Of a stretch of 64,000 nucleotides of DNA, positions 42,827 through 52,500 are shown piece by piece. Source of the stretch: CAYXPR01 sp964467255 (GTDB lineage: Bacteria > Pseudomonadota > Alphaproteobacteria > Rickettsiales > RGZB01); the NCBI GenBank assembly GCA_964467255.1, contig CAYXPR010000012.1, forward strand, positions 1 through 64,000, written 5' to 3'. Every line of letters starts with the position of its first letter. The stretch's first letter is position 1. Under the pieces are notes generated by a model. The model was not told the DNA's origin, did no database searches, and worked only from the letters and a program-made list of their open reading frames with translations. The position numbers and the translations under genes are program-made.

Positions 42827-43650
42827 TAGCCGCGGCTTAAAGCATTCGGCGAGAATGTAAGGTTAAACGCCACGGAAACGCGTGTGCCATCGCCCTTAAA
42901 CGGCAGAATGTAATGCTCCACATAGCTCGGAAAAATAACCATCAGGCCAGGCTTTGGCGGAATCATCACGCTGGAAACCTGGTCACGAACAGGTGCAACG
43001 GATGCACGGATGCGTGGGTCTGCCAATACCAAATTACCTGCACCGCGATAGGAAGGTTTGTCCGGCGGCACAGAAACATAATACACACCGCTTAAATTCG
43101 CGCGCGGGTGAATATGTGGTGCACCAGCACTGCCATCACGTAAAATTACCGACCAGCCGGAAAGTTTCATGCGGAAGTCCGACACTTTTTCCAGCGGCGT
43201 GCTGCTTTCATTTTTCCAGAATTCACGCACATGGCGCAGTGCCGTGGCGGTAATAATTTTACGCAGGTCCTGAACGGCCCAGTTATTTGTATCTAAAAAT
43301 GTTCTATCAGAACGGTAGCCGCCTTTAATCGCGCTGCGCGGTAAATCTGTGCCTTTCACTTCTGAAGCAAGGATAATTTTTTTCAGCTCTTCATTCATTT
43401 TTTCAGCATTAGGTTGCTGATGGATGAAACACACGGTGGGAAATAGTTTCAAAGGGCCAGTGGTTAGCGCTTGCTGCTGCGGTATTTTTTGCGTGGTTGG
43501 GGTAACGGGCTTTTGTGCGGCAACGGGCTTTAAAACAGCAGCCGGCGCTTTGGTTTGTGGTGTTGGTTTTGCGGCTGGCTTCGCAGCGGGTTTTTTGGCA
43601 GAACCGGAAGATGGCTTTTTGCTCGGTGCTTTATTTTTCTTTTTAGCCAT
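42823..43650 (-). CDS. 2-oxoglutarate/Fe(II) oxygenase, TIGR02466-like, with a Lys/Pro/Ala-rich leader
   Basis: Enzymes of this fold hydroxylate proteins or small molecules using 2-oxoglutarate and iron. Residues 1-62 are low-complexity (KKP, AAKP). The catalytic part (about 70-275) has the facial triad His179-x-His181 and His246, and Arg257 for 2-oxoglutarate, set in GAPHIHPRANLSGVYYVSVP, FPSYVEHYILPF and TRVSVAFN. The iron triad here has His in place of the more common Asp. It is the last gene of the fhaC-type operon, 33 bases after the sulfotransferase-like gene. The substrate is unknown; modification of the adhesin or its partners is inferred from position. Confidence 0.78.
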   Translation of the reverse strand: MAKKKNKAPSKKPSSGSAKKPAAKPAAKPTPQTKAPAAVLKPVAAQKPVTPTTQKIPQQQALTTGPLKLFPTVCFIHQQPNAEKMNEELKKIILASEVKGTDLPRSAIKGGYRSDRTFLDTNNWAVQDLRKIITATALRHVREFWKNESSTPLEKVSDFRMKLSGWSVILRDGSAGAPHIHPRANLSGVYYVSVPPDKPSYRGAGNLVLADPRIRASVAPVRDQVSSVMIPPKPGLMVIFPSYVEHYILPFKGDGTRVSVAFNLTFSPNALSRGY

Positions 43651-43683
43651 CTTTGAATCCTCCTAAAACAATGTGTCCTTAGG

Positions 43684-44769
43684 CTAACATCTTTTGCTAA
43701 GCGCTTCTATTGGAAACTCTAAATCGAGCGATTCCCAAAATGCGTTTACTTCCTTCAGTACGGTGTTGGCTTTTTGGGTGTGAGATTTACTGAAGGTTTC
43801 CTGTTCTGAAAGCTTAAACTCTTCCGGCTTCAACTTCACGCCAAACTCTTTATACAGCTTACTTACTGCGCCAGTCATACCTTCGCGGCTGTAAGGCACA
43901 ATCAGTGCGTTTTTCGTGCGTGGCATGCCGGTTATCGCCATCTGGAAGTGGAAACGCTTCCAGTAGCCGAGCAGCACTTCCACATAATCCATTTCGCGCA
44001 CGGCGGCTTCGTCATAGCCATGGTGAACCCAATCGTTTAAGGCCCAGCGTTCAATCGCGCTGCGCAAGGCAAACCTTCCGCCCTTGGGCATACCACCGCT
44101 TTTTTCCATCACCGATTGAATCATTGAAAGCGGGTGGCGCAGCGTAATAATGTAACGCGCGTTCTCGCCGAGCACTTCGTCAATCAGCGAAAAATTATAT
44201 ACGCCTTTGGTAAATTTTTTCGGCACCACAATTTTGCCGCCTTGCTGCAATTTGTTGTGCTTGCCGAAATAAATCTCCACCATGGTGAGATATTCTGCGA
44301 CTTGCAGCAGGCTGTTTGTGTGCACATTTGATTTGTTACGGAAGGCGAGGTGGTCAAGATGCGGGAAGCCATCATGTGCCACTGCATTCTGCACGGTTTT
44401 ATAGTCAATCTCGCAGGCGCGGAAGAGCTGCTTGGTCAGGTAAGTTCCGCCGGTGCGCGGAATACCCACCACCATATTAAACGCAAAACGCTCGGCTGAT
44501 TTTAGCGAGGTAATTCTGCCAGTCAGCATTTCTTTGAAATAGCGGTAAGAGCGCAGTACCGCTTTTTTGCCCATTTCATCCGCTAGAACAGTGGAGGCTT
44601 TTCCCTGAATGTTTTTATAACGGTCGCGGGTGCTGGCGAGGCTTTCTTCATCCTGTTTATACCACTCACCCGCATGGTAGGCTTCGCCCTTAATGGTGGT
44701 ATATAAAAAGTCGATGAACGCAGGCGACGCTGGTATCTCAGCATCGGTCAGTGTGAGGGTTAATCCCAT
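43684..44769 (-). CDS. Sulfotransferase-like P-loop protein
   Basis: PAPS-dependent sulfotransferases transfer sulfate to sugars, lipids or tyrosine. The 361-residue product has a 5'-phosphosulfate loop, VGIPRTGGTYLTKQLF (residues 101-116), and a later segment RYIITLRHPLSMIQS (residues 205-219) with the Arg and Ser that bind the 3'-phosphate. These are the two key motifs of the Sulfotransfer_3 type. There is no signal peptide, so it should act in the cytoplasm. It starts 11 bases after fhaC-like and ends 33 before the oxygenase gene. Acceptor unknown; the acidic, Tyr-containing adhesin encoded upstream is a candidate. Confidence 0.75.
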   Translation of the reverse strand: MGLTLTLTDAEIPASPAFIDFLYTTIKGEAYHAGEWYKQDEESLASTRDRYKNIQGKASTVLADEMGKKAVLRSYRYFKEMLTGRITSLKSAERFAFNMVVGIPRTGGTYLTKQLFRACEIDYKTVQNAVAHDGFPHLDHLAFRNKSNVHTNSLLQVAEYLTMVEIYFGKHNKLQQGGKIVVPKKFTKGVYNFSLIDEVLGENARYIITLRHPLSMIQSVMEKSGGMPKGGRFALRSAIERWALNDWVHHGYDEAAVREMDYVEVLLGYWKRFHFQMAITGMPRTKNALIVPYSREGMTGAVSKLYKEFGVKLKPEEFKLSEQETFSKSHTQKANTVLKEVNAFWESLDLEFPIEALSKRC

Positions 44770-44780
44770 GGTGCGTTCCG

Positions 44781-46463
44781 TTAGAAGGTTTGACTGACGC
44801 GGAAGTAAATCATGTCGTCATCCACTTCGGTTGAATTGTAATCACCGAGTGGGTGCGCCCAATCAAAGCGGAGCGTGGTCGGGTTGATGTCAGGCACGAA
44901 TTGCGTGCTAATCTCAACGCCAATACCAGCGCTATAGAGATGATTGTCCAGCGACTGGCCTGGTAAGCGGTTATACACGGCACCACCATCAAGGAATGGG
45001 CCAGCGCTCACCGTCCATTCGGCATCCACCGGAATGTCGTGGTTATATTCCAGTGTGAACTGGTAACCGGCTTCACCGGTTTCAGATGCTGGTTCAAAGC
45101 CGCGAATGCTGCCATAACCGCCCAGCGAAAACAGGTCGGAAGACAGCAGGGTGTCAGAAGCCAGCTGGCCGGAAGCCACCGCTTTCAGCGCACCGTCTGG
45201 GTGCAATGCGCGGCTTTGCGCAATAAAGAGTGGTTCAAACAACCATGCTTCAGGGTCGCCCGCTGCGCGAGTTGCAAGTGCATCACCCTGATCGCTAGCA
45301 CCCATAATGCTAAGGCCCTTAGACACTTTTGAAGACACGAAGAACACGCTGTCAAATGCACGGTACAAATAAGAACCTGCAAAATAACCACGGCGAATGT
45401 CATCTTCTGTTTCAACGATATCGCTACGGAAAGATTCATGCTGGCGTACATCAACACCAGCGCGTGCGGTGATTTGATGGTCGCGCGTATTTAAAATGTT
45501 GCTAGCGAGAGCTACGTTCACACTGTCGGTTTCGCCCGTTGCATCAAGTGCGGCAAGACGGTCGCCAATTTCATTTTCGCTGTGCAGGTAATTTGCTTCC
45601 AGCTTCAGGTTGTGCAGCGGGAGCGGAACAACCGTTCCAACGTTGGCACTCCACAGGTCACCGCTAGAACGGCGCAGGTCAGCTTGTACCACTTCACCAA
45701 GATTTAGCAGGTTTTTCTTTTCAACATGCAGCGTGCCCACGGCGCGGCCGGTTAGCTCGCTGCCATAGTTATCCACCGTAATGGACTGCTCTTCTTCGCT
45801 GGCTTCTTCAACGGTCACGTGTAAGTCCGTAGTGCTGAATTTCTTGCCGGGGCGCAGGTTCATGGATGCGCCGATATTTTCCAGCTGATCAAGGTCGCTG
45901 ATGACAGATTCAATTGGCTTCTCGCGGAACACTTCATCCGAGTCAATGCGGCTGGTGATGGCATTGGCAATGGCGGGGTTCAGTACGCCGTCATTATCAT
46001 GAATTTCAACGGTGCCCACTTTGGCTTCATACACTTTCACGGTCAGTACGCCGCCGGAAATGCTTTGTGGCGGGGTGACGACCTTCACAAGGATATAGCC
46101 TTTATCGTAGAAGAGGCGGGTCAGGTCATATTTAATCTGCTCTAAGTCTGCGCCCGTGATTTTCTGGCCGATATACGGCGCAACTACTTCACTCAGGGCT
46201 TCATCGGAAATAACCGTGTTGCCTTCAAATTTTACCGCCTTCAGTGTGGCGACCACGCCACTGCCACCGTCTGCGCGGGTAGGGGCTTTTTCAATTGGCT
46301 CTGCTTTCTTTTTGTCCAGCGAGTGGGACTTCGGCACCTCAACCTTTGGCAGGTCTTTGTCAATCACGCCGGGAAGGCGCTGCTCATTAGCGGCACTGGC
46401 GGCAATCGGCAAAAGCGCAAGCGCGGTTAAGCTGGTGAAAGTGGAGAGATACTTGTTGGCCAT
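44781..46463 (-). CDS. Two-partner secretion transporter (FhaC/ShlB, TpsB)
   Basis: TpsB proteins form an outer-membrane beta-barrel that exports a partner TpsA protein. The 560-residue product has a signal peptide (about 25 residues). A POTRA domain of the ShlB type follows: VKFEGNTVISDEALSEVVAP, then YILVKVVTPPQSISGG. A second POTRA with the IHDNDGVLNP segment comes next, then the 16-strand barrel. GGYGSIRGFEPASE holds the conserved (V)RGY/F motif of loop L6. The protein ends in Phe, as barrels usually do. A terminator separates it from the adhesin gene upstream, so it probably has its own promoter. Confidence 0.93.
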   Translation of the reverse strand: MANKYLSTFTSLTALALLPIAASAANEQRLPGVIDKDLPKVEVPKSHSLDKKKAEPIEKAPTRADGGSGVVATLKAVKFEGNTVISDEALSEVVAPYIGQKITGADLEQIKYDLTRLFYDKGYILVKVVTPPQSISGGVLTVKVYEAKVGTVEIHDNDGVLNPAIANAITSRIDSDEVFREKPIESVISDLDQLENIGASMNLRPGKKFSTTDLHVTVEEASEEEQSITVDNYGSELTGRAVGTLHVEKKNLLNLGEVVQADLRRSSGDLWSANVGTVVPLPLHNLKLEANYLHSENEIGDRLAALDATGETDSVNVALASNILNTRDHQITARAGVDVRQHESFRSDIVETEDDIRRGYFAGSYLYRAFDSVFFVSSKVSKGLSIMGASDQGDALATRAAGDPEAWLFEPLFIAQSRALHPDGALKAVASGQLASDTLLSSDLFSLGGYGSIRGFEPASETGEAGYQFTLEYNHDIPVDAEWTVSAGPFLDGGAVYNRLPGQSLDNHLYSAGIGVEISTQFVPDINPTTLRFDWAHPLGDYNSTEVDDDMIYFRVSQTF

Positions 46464-46538
46464 TTTCTACTCGCTAATAAGGTTTAGTCAGTTTTAGTTA
46501 CGCGTTTTTAAAAAGTCAAAACAAAACACTGATATTCA

Positions 46539-46571
46539 AAAGAAAGGCCCGTAATTTACGGGCCTTTCTTT
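46539..46571. terminator. Strong intrinsic terminator after the adhesin gene
   Basis: A 16-base perfect inverted repeat, 46539-46554 with 46556-46571, has GC-rich GGCCCG in the stem and A/T tracts at its feet. Read on the minus strand it follows the adhesin stop by about 25 bases and precedes the fhaC-like start, so it can work in both directions. Confidence 0.9.
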
Positions 46572-46595
46572 GCAAGTGTGCAACACGTGCAGGTG

Positions 46596-49500
46596 TTATT
46601 CAATACCTGCACAGTTTACCACGCCGCAGAACTCACCGTCTGCGCCGCCGAGTTCACCGCCAGCGGCTGGCTCTAATGAACCAAGCTGTGTGCTGTCAGT
46701 CAGTGTCACGTTGCGGTTACCTTTGCCCAGCTGCGAGACGAGCACATTGATGAGGTTATTCACCTGATCATTGCCGCCCGACGAGCTGCTGCTGCCAGAA
46801 CCACCGGAGCTGGTACCGCCGGAAGAAGCGCCACCGGAAGAGCTGCCACCAGGGATTTCACCGCCGGAGGACGAACCACCGGAGGACGAGCCGCCAGAAG
46901 AAGAGCCGCTACCTGAACCACCGCCTGAGCTGCTGCTTGAGGTGCTGCTTGGCACATCTGGGGTCTGCAGCACTTCAGCATACTCATACGTGCCTTCGTT
47001 GCTGTTTTCCTGCGAGCCTTCGCCCACCTGAACTAGGTTGCCAGCCGTTGCAGTCAGCGTGGTTTCTTCACCATAGACCACTGCACCGTTTTCACCTGCA
47101 TCCACGTTGATGAATGCCTGTGCATCCTGATACCAGCTAGATTCTTCCGGTATGGTTGTCAGCGCCGTAGCAATGACATTGCCACCCAGTTCAATGTTGC
47201 CTGGCGTGAAGACATACTCGCCTTCTTCCTCTTCTTCGCCTTCAATGTACTCTTCGGTACCAAAGGCGGTGATGAGAACTTCAGCATAAGCAGCGATTTC
47301 ATCATTGTATTCGCTGCCATAAAGGCCAGTAGCATCGTTTTCAGCATAAGCGGTTACGTCACCTGTGACGGTTACATTGCTGCCGCGAACATCAACCGAT
47401 GCATAGGCATCGTCGAACTCTTGCGGAACAACACCATCTTCTTTGGCGAGGACCGTGATGTCGCCATCCACGAACACGTCACCATTTCCACCTTCTGAAT
47501 CACCAGCGGAGATGTCGAGTTCAGCAGAAGCGCTGCCATTAGCGTAGTCATAGCCTTCGCTCGACATGCCGCCTTGTGCAAGTGCTGCCACATTCACATT
47601 ACCCGTGATGTTCACATCGTTTGCTGCGTAAATTTCAGCATCGGCAGATGCGCTGTTATAATCAGCAGAAGCATTTTCGCTCACTGCTGCCGTTGCCAGC
47701 ACATCCACATCGCCTGTGATGTTTACAGAGCCGTCGCCATAAGCGGCAGCGCCTTCATACCCACCGGCATAGATGTAGAGTTCAGCATCGGCATCGTTGC
47801 TGTATGCAAAAGCATTCGACTCTTCCGTGCCATTCACTTCCGCTGCGGCGTTCACGCGAATGTTGCCATTCACGGTCACGTCGTTAGCAGCGAACAGGCG
47901 CACGTCAGCGTCAGCGGAGTTAGACGAATCCATGTATCCGCCGCTGTTCACTTCTGCCGTAGCATCCACGTTGATGTTGCCATTGATGAGGATGGAGCCA
48001 GTCTGCTCTTCTTCAGGGCTAAACTCGCTGCTGCCTTCACCAAACTCTTTGCCGGCATACACGTCGAAGTCAGCAGAGGCTTCTGCTGAGCTGTCAACGT
48101 AACCGTCGTTGTTCTGAACAAGCGCTGCCACCGTAACGTCACCCGTAATGGTCACATCATTTGCAGCTTCAATCTCAGCATCCGCATCCGCTTCCGCGCT
48201 AGACTCTACGCTGCCGCCGTCAATAATGACGTTTGCCTGCAATTCAACGTTACCGTTGATGGTTACAGAGCCACCGTTTTCGGAAGTCCTATCCACCGAA
48301 GAAGAATAATAGCTGTAATACGTTTCCCCTGAGTAGGAATAGGAGTAGGTGTACTGCTCAATGTCGCGGAAAGCGCCTGCGCGAACATGTAAATTCGCAC
48401 TCGCTTCAGCGCTGGATTCTACTTCCACGTTATTGATGGTTGCACCTGCCACAATCAGCACGTCGCCATCGATGGTCACATCGTTAGCGGCGTGGATGTC
48501 AACAGAAGCATCCGCTTCAATGCTGGAAGCACCTTCGCTGGAGTTTGCCAGCTCGGCATCCGCCGTCACGATAACGCCGTCCAGCGTCACGCTGCCTGCG
48601 CCCGTATCCTGACCTGCATACACATTGAACGAAGCAGAAGCGTCGGCAGAGGAGGAGCCATTTGCCGTTGCTGCGACAGACACCGTACCATCCACATTCA
48701 CGTTTGCGTCGGCATCGATTTCAGCGTAAGCGTCGGCGCTAGCTTCGTAACCCGTTTCAGCCGTTGCCGTTACCGTTACGCCATTGCCAATCTGCACGTT
48801 GCCGCCTTCAAAGCTGCCTTCGCTGCTTTCGCCGCCTTCCACCCACTCGCCATTAGCGGTGATGGAAAGTTCAGCATCGGCTTCAATGTCGCCAACCGGA
48901 AGGTTGGTTACAATGTCAGCTGGATCTTCAAACACGTCATCTTCCGTGCCTTCCGTTGAGCTGCCTGCAACTTGCACCGGCTCAGTCACTTCCGTGGAAG
49001 TGGCTGTGGTGGTGGCAGAAGCTGCAACCTGCACGTTGCCGTCAATCGTGATGTCGCCACGTTCAGTGGTAATTTCAACATCCGCCTCAGCGGCAGCATA
49101 GCTATAGTAGCTGCTGTAGTAAGAAGAGTTATAACCCGTTACGTTCGTAGCAGTTGCGTCTACATTCACGTCGCCGTGGATGACGATATCGCTATCGCCT
49201 TCCGCGCTGTCGGCGTAAATATCGAGGTTCGCGTTTGCATAACCGCTCGGAGCTTCGTAGTTGGTATAGGTTTCAGACGAACTTTCGCCGAAGAAAGCAG
49301 TGTCTGTGTAAACCGTCAAGTTACCATCAGCGGTTGCCAGCACATTCACATCGCCGCCACCTTCTTCGGTGCCGAGCGTAATGTTGCCATCTGCAGACAG
49401 TTCAGCTTCTGCGGTTGCAAAGGCGCCATAACCATAGGTGTCGTCGCCTTCTTCAAAGCTGCCACCGGTTGCATTGGCCGCAACGCTGATGTTGCCTTCA

Positions 49501-52500
49501 ATGCTCAGGTCACCGGAGCCTTCCGTGCCTGCACCAGCAAACAGGAATGCTTTGGCAATGCCTTCATCTTCATTAGCCGTGCCGGTTGCGGAAACATCCA
49601 CATTGCCGGTGATGGAAGTGTTGCCATCATAGGCTTGAACATTAACGTCCGCATAGGCAAAATCACCTTCCGGAGAGTCACTTTCGCTGCCTTCAGAGTA
49701 GGCATAATTCGCCAGCGTGTTCGCCGTTACGTTTACGTTGCCGTTAACGGTCACGCCTTCACTGCCGGTTACATCCAGATTCGCTTCTGCATCGGCATAG
49801 CTGCTTGCATCGGCAGCTGCTGCCACCGTCAGGCTACCGGTTTCCACCGTGTTGCCAGCGTAAACATAAATATCAGCAAAGGCATCGGCCGAGTAGAGGC
49901 CATCGGCATCCGCATCGGCAGAAACATCACCCACGGTTACATCCGTGCCGCTTACATACACATACGCGTCAGCATAGGCATTGCTTGAAGCAGAGCCATC
50001 CAGCGCATCGGCGTTTGCGGCCAGTGAACCCGTGTTGATGGTTGTGCCATTCACAGAAATATCTGCATAGGCATAGGCAGAATCATCTGCCGAGAATGCA
50101 TCTGCATTCACCGTGGTGGTGCCTTCAAGGTCCACCGTCGGAGCATTCACATAGAAGTCAGCATCTGCCGTGGCGTTGCCACCTTCGCTGCCGATGGAGG
50201 AAGCATTCACATCCACCAGAATGTCACCCGTTACCGTCACCGAGTTGCCAGCCTGAAGGCTCACATACTCAGAGGCATACGCGCTTTCATTGCTGTTGGT
50301 GATGTCAGCAACCACATTCACGCCGCCAACCGTCAGGTCGTTGAAAGCGTTGATGGTGATGTCACCGGCATTAGCAATGCCTGCGCCGCCGGAGGTCAGC
50401 ACGCCCGTGGTAATGTCTTTACCAGCAAGGCCGTAGCTGCCATCGAAGCTTTGGATGTTCGAAGTCTTCACGGTGATGTCACCGATAAAGAGGTCGCCAC
50501 CTATTTCGCCGCCTTCACCGGCATTCGCCGTGAACAGGCCGCTATCGGTCGTCACATCGCCTGCGGTGATATTGTCAGCAGTTTCTGCACCGCCCGTGCC
50601 GAGCGTAATGCTGCCCGTGGTGGTGGTCAGATTGCCCGTGGTTACCGAGCCTTCGTTGGAATAGAAACGGATGCTGTTGTCGGTGTTGTTGACCACATTG
50701 CCAACGTTAATACCGCCAGCGCCTGCCGTCACATCCACGTTCGTCACTGTGGCGGAAATGTCGCCTGCGGTGAAGCCGCCGCCAATGCTGTCTACGCTGA
50801 AGTTCAGCGCGCCATCGTTGGTGGTGATGTTGCCAGCCGTAATGTCGAAGCCGGAAACATTCAGGTCACCGGAAGTGGCCGTCAGGTCGCCCGTTTTCAC
50901 ATCGCCGCTGTTAAGCGCGGTCACGTTCAGTTCGCCGTCGCCAATGCTTACATTGCCGAGCACGATGCCGAACAGGTCGTTTTCTTCACCTTCATTGTCC
51001 ACTGCAAGGCCGTTGCCTGCCAGCACAGTAATCGTGCCGCCGTTTGTTGTGGTCAGGTCACCGGCATTCACTGCGCCATCCACGCTGTTAGCGGAAATGT
51101 CGATATCGCCCTTCGTGGTGCTCACGCTGCCGGTGGTTACTTTACCACCCGTATTATTTGCCGTGATGTCCACATTGCCAATCACTGGGAACACGATGAC
51201 GGTTGTATCGCCCGTGCTTACGTTACCTACGGTTACGGAGGCATTTTCACCAGCGCCGTTGACTTCAATGTTGCCATATTGGCTGGTGATGCCAGCCACG
51301 TTGATGGAGTCGCCATCCACGCCTTCACCGTCATCGGTTTCGACCGTGATAGAGCCAAAGTTGCTGCTCAATACGCCGGTTTCGATGCTGTTGCCGAGGC
51401 CATTTGCGGTAACGATAATGTCGCCAACCGTAAGGAACTGGTTGGTAACAGATACATCACCGATATCAATGCTTGCACCATTGCCGTTCACAGACACGTT
51501 CACGTCAGCACCAGCCAGCGCGTTGATGTTGCCGGTTTTAATCGCGCCGCTATCAAAATTTAATGACAGCTGGAGATTGTCGTTGCGAACCGTCAGGTTA
51601 CCAAGCTCAATACCGTTTGCCACATAGCCGTCTTCACCCGTGGTGGTAGAGGCGTCTACGTTAATGTCATCTGCCGTAACGTCAAAACCCTGTGCTGCGT
51701 AAACGAATGAACCGTCATCAATGGTCACATCGCCGCCAGCGGTGATGCTGCCGTCGCCATTCGTGGCCTGCACGAGTGCCGTGTCAGTCACGCTCACATT
51801 GTCATCAGCCGTCAGCGTAATATTGCCGCTGTTGCTTTTCACAACCACTGCTTTGTCATTGTCGCGGTCATCAATCGTGATGTTGCGGTTGCTGCCAGCA
51901 GTCGTCGTCACGCTGATATTGCCCGTGTCAGACAGGATTTTCGCCGTGCCTGCGCTATTATGCGTGCGGCTCAGGTCAAAAGCACCGTTCGCGGTAATGT
52001 CGATATTGCCAGAGGTGGTCTGCACCAGCAGGTTGCGGGCGTTGCCACCGCCGCTGCGTGTACCCTGCAGCGTAACATCATCACCCGTGATGCTGATGTT
52101 ACCAGAGGTTGTTGTGATAGAGCGGTTTGCAGCCGTGGTGTCAGAGTTGACATTACCGCCTGCAATGAAAGTAATGCCACCAAGGCCGGAAGCGGTTACG
52201 TTGTTGTTTATGTTGATTGTTCCGTCAGTATCGGCAAGGAAATTACCATCAACAAGGCTGATGGCATTGTCGATATCAATCGTGCCGCCTGCGTCGAGGG
52301 TCACATTGCCCGCGCCCGTGTTGGCAATCGTGTTGTTCGCGTCAATAGCACCGCCCGCTGTGGCAAGGAAATTGCCGCCTGCCAGGCTGATATTGCCGCT
52401 AATGGTGATGTTATTGCCGCCACCATTACCTGCATCAAGTGTGAGGCCGCCCGTGCCATCGTTATCAATCCCAGCGTTAACAGTTATATCGTCATTAGCT

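Noticed and set aside
46790..46940. CRISPR-like or minisatellite array
   Set aside because: The repetition is Ser/Gly codons inside an open frame, without constant repeats and unique spacers.
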